The notes under the pieces: model-generated
Database searches by the model: none
The model's input: the letters and a program-made list of their open reading frames with translations, nothing else
Told to the model about the DNA's origin: nothing
In this document: positions 59,105 to 64,000 of the stretch, piece after piece
Position numbering within the stretch: position 1 is the stretch's first letter
How the letters are laid out: each line of letters starts with the position of its first letter
NCBI GenBank assembly: GCA_030849465.1
Contig: JARVLF010000013.1
Location: 744,001 to 808,000, forward strand
DNA: 64,000 nucleotides
Direction: 5' to 3'
From: Moesziomyces globuligerus
Lineage: Eukaryota > Basidiomycota > Ustilaginomycetes > Ustilaginales > Ustilaginaceae
Made by a program: the position numbers and the translations under genes

Positions 59105-60391
59105 ATGTCCCACACAAGCCTGGCTGCTGTTTTCCAGCCCATGTTGCGCTGTACGCTCAGCAGTAGTGGCTCGCGTCTCGCCGCCAGGTCCGGAGTCGCG
59201 CTCCGAAGCTCAACCTCATTGGGAGCTCAGCGACGCTCGCTTTCCAAAAAGGTGCCACGGATCCACGCGCTTCACACGTCTGCTTCATCACCTGCAATGT
59301 CTCGCTCACTGGCACCTGGCTCGCGTGCCCTTTCATCTTCGGCCGACACGCCCGTCGTCGATTCTGACATCCCCATTCTCACCACGGTCGGCGACTACCG
59401 AGCGTGGCGGCTGCAGGCCACCAAGGATAGCAAGTCTGTCGGCTTTGTAGCCACTATGGGTGCGCTTCACGACGGACATCTCGAGCTCGTCAAGGCCAGC
59501 CTGCGCGAGAACGACTACACAGTCGTCTCCATATTCGTCAATCCTGCCCAGTTTGCACCGACCGAGGACCTGGCTTCCTACCCTCGCACCCTCGAATCCG
59601 ACATGCAGAAGCTCGCCTCCCTCTCGCACTCAACCTCAGCACAGACACGGCGCGTTAATGTTGCATTTGTGCCCGCGGTCAAGGAGATGTATCCCAACGG
59701 CTTTACCCAGGTGGTCGCAGACCAGATCGGCGCCTTTGTCGAGGTCAAGGGCCTCAGCCATCAGATGGAAGGCGGCAGCCGTCCTACCTTCTTCCGTGGC
59801 GTGGCGACCGTCGTAACAAAGCTCTTCCACATTGTTCAGCCCGACCGAGCCTACTTTGGCCAGAAGGACATCCAGCAGTCGATCGTCCTACGTCGCCTCG
59901 TTTCCGACCTCGTCTTCTCCCATCCACCCTCCGCCGAACACCTTCGCGTCATCCCCACCGGCCGCGATCCCACCGACAACCTCGCGCTCAGCAGCCGCAA
60001 TGCATATCTCACCGCCGAATCGCGCAAGATTGCCCCTGTCCTCTATCGCGCGCTCAAGACGGGTCAAGATGTGTGGGATCAGCCGCACTGGACGGATGCA
60101 GACAAGTCCGAGCGCATCCGCCAGACTCTGCAGAGCGCAAGGGCGGTCGTTCTCGAACAGACACGAAAATGCAAGGATGATGGCAAAGGCGTCGATCTCA
60201 AACTCGACTATATCTCGCTCAACCATCCAAAGACGCTCGAAAATCTGGAACAGCTCCTTCAGGAACAGGGTCCGAATTCCGTCGATATCGCTGGAGGCGC
60301 CATTCTCAGCGGCGCTGCTCTCGTCAGTCAGGGCGACGGTGGGAAAGTGACCCGGCTCATTGACAATCTCACGCTTGGATTCCAGCTCTAA
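59105..60391 (+). CDS. pan1: Pantothenate synthetase (pantoate-beta-alanine ligase)
   Basis: The 428-residue enzyme joins pantoate and beta-alanine with ATP to make pantothenate, the precursor of coenzyme A. Motifs are MGALHDGHLELV (M118; H122 and H125 of the nucleotidyl-transferase HxGH), FVNPAQFAPTEDLASYPRT, VATVVTKLFHIVQPDRAYFGQKD, and DNLALSSRN. About 100 residues precede the catalytic part and are rich in Ser, Arg and Ala with almost no acids, which looks like a mitochondrial presequence and is longer than bacterial PanC. pan1 borders the a mating-type locus in U. maydis and U. hordei, which agrees with the receptor 1.1 kb downstream. The first ATG is used; others at residues 14 and 65 could also serve. 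Confidence 0.95.
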   Translation: MSHTSLAAVFQPMLRCTLSSSGSRLAARSGVALRSSTSLGAQRRSLSKKVPRIHALHTSASSPAMSRSLAPGSRALSSSADTPVVDSDIPILTTVGDYRAWRLQATKDSKSVGFVATMGALHDGHLELVKASLRENDYTVVSIFVNPAQFAPTEDLASYPRTLESDMQKLASLSHSTSAQTRRVNVAFVPAVKEMYPNGFTQVVADQIGAFVEVKGLSHQMEGGSRPTFFRGVATVVTKLFHIVQPDRAYFGQKDIQQSIVLRRLVSDLVFSHPPSAEHLRVIPTGRDPTDNLALSSRNAYLTAESRKIAPVLYRALKTGQDVWDQPHWTDADKSERIRQTLQSARAVVLEQTRKCKDDGKGVDLKLDYISLNHPKTLENLEQLLQEQGPNSVDIAGGAILSGAALVSQGDGGKVTRLIDNLTLGFQL

Positions 60392-60705
60392 AGATCGGTG
60401 CTGCTGCCTCTGAAGGATAGCGGCGACCAAGTCAGGATATCGAATGTCAGGGGTTTCATTTTGCTCAGTGCCGTAAATCCGTGGTTGAAGGGGCGTGCGC
60501 GTAGACGAGCATGTGAGAACGCGGGCGGAAAAGTGGGGGGATTGGAGCCCTTTTCCACGTGTGGACCCCGCCTTTTTCGGATTTCCGAATCCCGGCAAAC
60601 CTTGACAGGATGTGGATTTGTCGCATCGCATCCGGCGAGGCGCGCTGGGAACGTGTGCATGGACCACCAACTCTTTTCCACCGTCTGCACCGTTTGCTGG
60701 CAATC
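60392..60705. other. Spacer between pan1 and the Asterix homologue
   Basis: Just over 300 bases with the pan1 3' flank and the promoter of the next gene. No gene is seen. Confidence 0.5.
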
Positions 60706-61417
60706 ATGTCGTACAGGAAGGTGGATTCGTCTGATCCGCGTCGACCGGAGCTAGTCAGACCTCTGGCTTTGCCAAAGACTTGGAAGGCCGACGATCTCGA
60801 TGTCTACGCCTCTTTCCTCGGTTCGGTCTCCATGATGTCCGGCGCAGCCATGCTCACTCGCGCTCCTTACATCGCTTACGCCGGCCTCGTCTTTGCCTGC
60901 GCCCACATTGCACACGATAAGCCTTTCAAGTCCAGCAAGACAAAGGACGCTTCCACAGGCGGTCCGTGGATGTCCCTCGCGTAAGTCTGACCAACGACTC
61001 ATCACCTCGCTCCGCCGCCGAGCCCTCGCGTCGGCACCGTGCGCCCGCTGAACTTGGTCCCCCTGTCGCTTTCAACCGCAGCTTCGCCTTCTTAGCCCTC
61101 ATCGCCCTCGTCATCCCAAAGGTAAGCATGTCTGTGCTGATTCCCCGCCTAGATATCTTGCTTACGAACGACTGGTTTTGCCGCTCCATCGCCCTGCCCT
61201 CGCAACCCATTCGCTCTGGTTCCTTTGGTCTTGCACCGCGCTGTTGACAGCTCTCCATGGACGACCCGCTCGGGCTCACTCGCAGGTCTGCATCTGCGCA
61301 ATGAGAATGTTCTCAGTACACGTCTCACATTCATTCGCGACCGAACGATTGTCATGTCAAAGTCATCTGTTTTCTTCTCCACAGCTGAGCTGCACGACTT
61401 GTCGAAGCGCGTTCTGA
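60706..61417 (+). CDS. Asterix (WDR83OS) homologue, ER multipass protein chaperone subunit
   Basis: Exons 60706-60980, 61082-61121 and 61385-61417 are joined across introns of 101 and 263 bases (donors GTAAGT and GTAAGC; acceptors CGCAG and CCACAG). The product has 115 residues; human Asterix has 106. The N-terminal SDPRRPELV and the DDLDVYASFLGSVSMMSG stretch match the family, followed by three hydrophobic segments. Asterix pairs with CCDC47 in the PAT complex that protects unfinished membrane proteins. The last exon is the weakest part; a different acceptor (near 61287) would give a longer tail. Its end is only 53 bases from the end of pra1, which converges on it. Confidence 0.75.
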
Positions 61418-61470
61418 TGCACTGGAAACGCTAAATCATATTGCGAGATCATTGAACGACACAGCTTTGC

Positions 61471-62784
61471 CTAAGCTTCTTCGTACTTTGGTGTAGATAC
61501 ACTAAACTTCTCAGAGGAAGGGCTTTTGTGTGAATCTGCGTACCTTTCATGAGACTGGAACGTCACGACTTCAATGTCAGCGACGATAGGGCTGGTGGGA
61601 GAATGAGGCAAGGCAGAAGGTTGTAAGTAAAACTGATCCATGCATGATTGTACTCGCGTTAGCATGTGCGGCTGAGAGCACTCACCTCGGAGTCGTCCTT
61701 TTGACTGGCTTGATGAGCTTGCAAGCGACCAGTGCACTGCGAATCGCTGCTTTGTATCCTTGGCGAGCCTCTTGACCAAGACCAAACATCGCGAAGAAGA
61801 TGAATCCAGAAATCGGACAGATGATCCGGGAGATGATGATGCTAGTTTTGAGACCCTGGGCTTCGATCAATGCGGCTGGGTATTGAGGAACGAAGCTAAA
61901 ATCTTCGTGGATGGTGGACCATGTGCCATATGGTTGAACGATGGCCTCCTTGATCTCAGGAATGGTCGTCCCCACGTAGGTTGGGAAAAACAGCAGCATA
62001 TCAATAGCAGTAAGGGCCAGAAGCTTGACATAACGTGACTGGTTAAGGCTCGTTGCACTGCTTGCCAGCACCGCCTGGAATTGACGCCTTCGGATCCAGA
62101 ACCATCGGAACGCTAGAACTGATTTGAATGAAAGCATTTGTTCAGCATCTGGAATTGCGCGCAGGAAGACTCGCCTGCGTGTATATACTCACCGCTGTAA
62201 ACTGCGGAGATGAGCGACACCACGATGACGGGGGCTGCGACAAGCAGAACCCAAACCCATGACAAGACCAGGATAGGCCAGCATCCGGCCTCTTCGATGA
62301 TGCCGTAGCGGTTTGTCTGATTCACGATCATGAGCGATACGTAAATGATTGGAGCCCCGACCGAGATCAAAAGCTCGACGATCACCGATTTCTTTTGATC
62401 CGATGCGGTCGCACGAACCTGTCTTGTAGAAGCAATGCTCTCTAGCTTGCGCGCGATGACAAGGTTGCAAGCTGGAATCGCAATGTAAAGAGCATGTCGC
62501 AGCCTGATGCCTGTGATACCGGACAAGACGATGTAAGTCAAGCTTTCGATCGATTTGTCGTGAACAGCATTGAGCTACTCACTCAGTTCGCAGAATCCTG
62601 GGGCTTTGTCCGCCAGCGTGCTCCACCATACCATGGAGTTGATGAAGTTGTCAAGATTACCAAAGAATAGCCAGGCTGAAAGGGCGATGGTTCCGACATT
62701 TTTGCTCCTGACATGCCAAGGAAGAGGCAAGAGGACCAGGAAGCTGGCGACGAGCGCGAAAAATGGTGTGACGTGATCGAGCAT
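61471..62784 (-). CDS. pra1: Pheromone receptor of the a mating-type locus
   Basis: Four exons (62583-62784, 62193-62510, 61686-62118, 61471-61591) with introns of 72, 74 and 94 bases and GTGAGT donors make a 357-residue receptor. It starts MLDHVTPFFALVASFLV and has seven hydrophobic segments; conserved stretches include NLDNFINSMVWW, ARKLESIASTRQVRA, EEAGCWPI, FRWFWIRRRQFQAVLAS and FFAMFGLGQE, as in U. maydis Pra1 and the Ste3 family of G-protein-coupled receptors. For the third exon I preferred the acceptor that keeps VLAFRWFW without loss of residues. The tail is cytosolic and holds VADIEVVTFQSH. It binds the lipopeptide pheromone of the opposite mating type and starts the cAMP and MAP kinase response. 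Allele assignment (Pra1 rather than Pra2) is from memory of the family. Confidence 0.94.
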
Positions 62785-62960
62785 GTTATAGGGCGATACA
62801 GCGTTGTGATAGTCTTGGTGGGATCGAAGAGAAGGGAGCGAAAGCGTCTTGCTGTTATATATATTCTGTGGTCGCCACCTTGTCTGCACAGTCCGTGACT
62901 GGTACATCGGAGGAATAGTCTGTCGGTTTCACTTCCGGTTCCATGCGATACCACATACGT

Positions 62961-62969
62961 TCCCTTTGT
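62961..62969 (-). promoter_or_regulatory. Pheromone response element 1 of pra1
   Basis: TCCCTTTGT on the plus strand, i.e. ACAAAGGGA on the pra1 strand, 177 bases before the pra1 start codon. This is the binding sequence of the HMG factor Prf1 in U. maydis. Confidence 0.85.
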
Positions 62970-63199
62970 ACCCTTCATGGGAATAATGAGAAAAAAACGA
63001 GACAGACGGTTTGACGTGGTAGCGTGAGAGTCGTCTTCTTTATTCAAATCAAAGCATTGTGTTTCACAATGCCGACAAAGCGGGGCAGCCGAGTGAACTT
63101 TTACTGCTCTTTACCTTTGTTTCGAGCTACCTCTCAGGCGTACTGTTCAGAACCTACTGCAAAATGCACTTGATCTAAATTTACAGAAAAAGATCGTGT

Positions 63200-63208
63200 T
63201 CCCTTTGT
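63200..63208 (-). promoter_or_regulatory. Pheromone response element 2
   Basis: TCCCTTTGT, read as ACAAAGGGA on the pra1 strand, about 416 bases before the pra1 start. Confidence 0.8.
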
Positions 63209-63215
63209 GTCATCG

Positions 63216-63224
63216 TCCCTTTGT
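63216..63224 (-). promoter_or_regulatory. Pheromone response element 3
   Basis: A second TCCCTTTGT seven bases beyond element 2. The close pair suggests co-operative Prf1 binding, as described for a-locus genes. Confidence 0.8.
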
Positions 63225-64000
63225 TCAGTGTCTCATAGCACGGATAACCACTCTTTTACAGCACAGGACAAACGGGTATTTTCAGAGGCGTTCGAGATGA
63301 TATCCAGCCCGGACTATCGTGAAGCCACGCTGTGCCATTAGACTAGAGCAACGGAAGGTAGCAAGAATGAATTTTCAGATTCCGAGCTCGGCCGCTCTTC
63401 TCCCAACTCGCCCACGTTAGGGAAGTCCTGGGCAGTGTGGGCAGCGCACGAGATGACTGCTCAAGCTCTACGCATCGGCAAACTGTGACTCACGTCAAGA
63501 TCTTTGGCGTCCTCGTCTTCATCCTGTGAATGCCGCAAATCCTTGACTCGGCGTGGCCCAGTAAGGACTGTTGGTCGCATTGTTTGGTGCAGTATTCATC
63601 TTGGTTCTTTAGGCCTGCATTGGGGAAGGGGTGGAAATGGCAAGTCTAATGTGGATAAGTATCAGCGTATAAGAGAGCGTGTGTGGATATCAGGCGTCGC
63701 AGCTGCGCCATTCAGGCGGCGAGGGGGGGATTGGTGGAAATTGAAGACGTACTGTCCTACAGCAGATTTCTGTGCAAGGCGCTGAGGACTGCACTTTTAC
63801 CCTATGTCCCGAATTCATTCATGGAACGGCTCATGCTCGGCATACAGAAAGCATTGGTTCCTTGTTGTCATTCGTCTCTATGAACCCTCCAAACAGATTC
63901 ACAACTGTACAGCGCTATGGCTCGGAAGATCTGAAGGCATACTGCATTGTTCTCTTTGCTCGAAGAGGCTTGCATGTTTTGTCGTGCCTGCTGTTGTCGC

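Larger units (their letters stand above)
62785..64000. other. a-locus idiomorph region upstream of pra1, without a gene
   Basis: It is visibly more AT-rich than sequence to the left and contains three perfect pheromone response elements. I looked on both strands for short frames ending in Cys-aliphatic-aliphatic-Ala and found none; the plus frames at 63504-63785 and elsewhere have no supporting feature. The pheromone gene mfa is probably beyond the right end. Confidence 0.6.

Overview
The window is a compact fungal chromosome segment from a smut basidiomycete of the Ustilago/Sporisorium group. The evidence is the dense, mostly intron-poor GC-rich genes, the glyoxal oxidase of the smut type, a Grp1-like RRM protein, and above all an a-locus pheromone receptor (pra1) flanked by pan1 and preceded by three copies of the smut pheromone response element. 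Assignments rest on recognising protein families and splice sites by eye; no searches were run.

Layout. 1-6.8 kb has no supportable gene and ends in a pyrimidine-rich leader of a Ran1/Sks1-type protein kinase (6840-8951). 8.9-24.7 kb is sparse: a hypothetical protein (11048-11767, minus), an OTU deubiquitinase (minus), a probable four-exon gene of unknown function (minus, 15127-16623), an orphan smut protein (18042-18767) and a Grp1-like RNA-binding protein (minus, with two competing 3' terminal exons). 24.7-50.3 kb is dense housekeeping: membrane-anchored glyoxal oxidase, a small orphan, RPL12 and RACK1/rak1 in head-to-head orientation, a fusion of a Shb17-type sugar phosphatase with thymidylate synthase, a large orphan, SEC24, cytochrome c peroxidase, the trifunctional TRP1 enzyme and importin beta (KAP95). 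50.9-54.0 kb holds a P-loop NTPase gene with a frame break. 54.9-60.4 kb carries an MFS sugar transporter, a four-exon CBP4 homologue and pan1 (pantothenate synthetase). 60.7-64 kb holds an Asterix homologue, the receptor pra1 and visibly more AT-rich sequence that I take to be the a-locus idiomorph; no CaaX pheromone precursor lies inside the window, so mfa is probably just beyond the right end.

Most notable points. (1) One continuous 553-codon frame joins a full Shb17-like histidine phosphatase to a full thymidylate synthase. (2) The second rak1 intron holds a box C/D snoRNA recognisable as U24, at the same intron position that hosts snR24 in yeast ASC1. (3) The rak1 start codon is itself split by the first intron. 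(4) pra1 resolves into four exons giving 357 residues, with three perfect ACAAAGGGA elements upstream. (5) The Grp1-like gene has two splice-competent last exons in the same phase.
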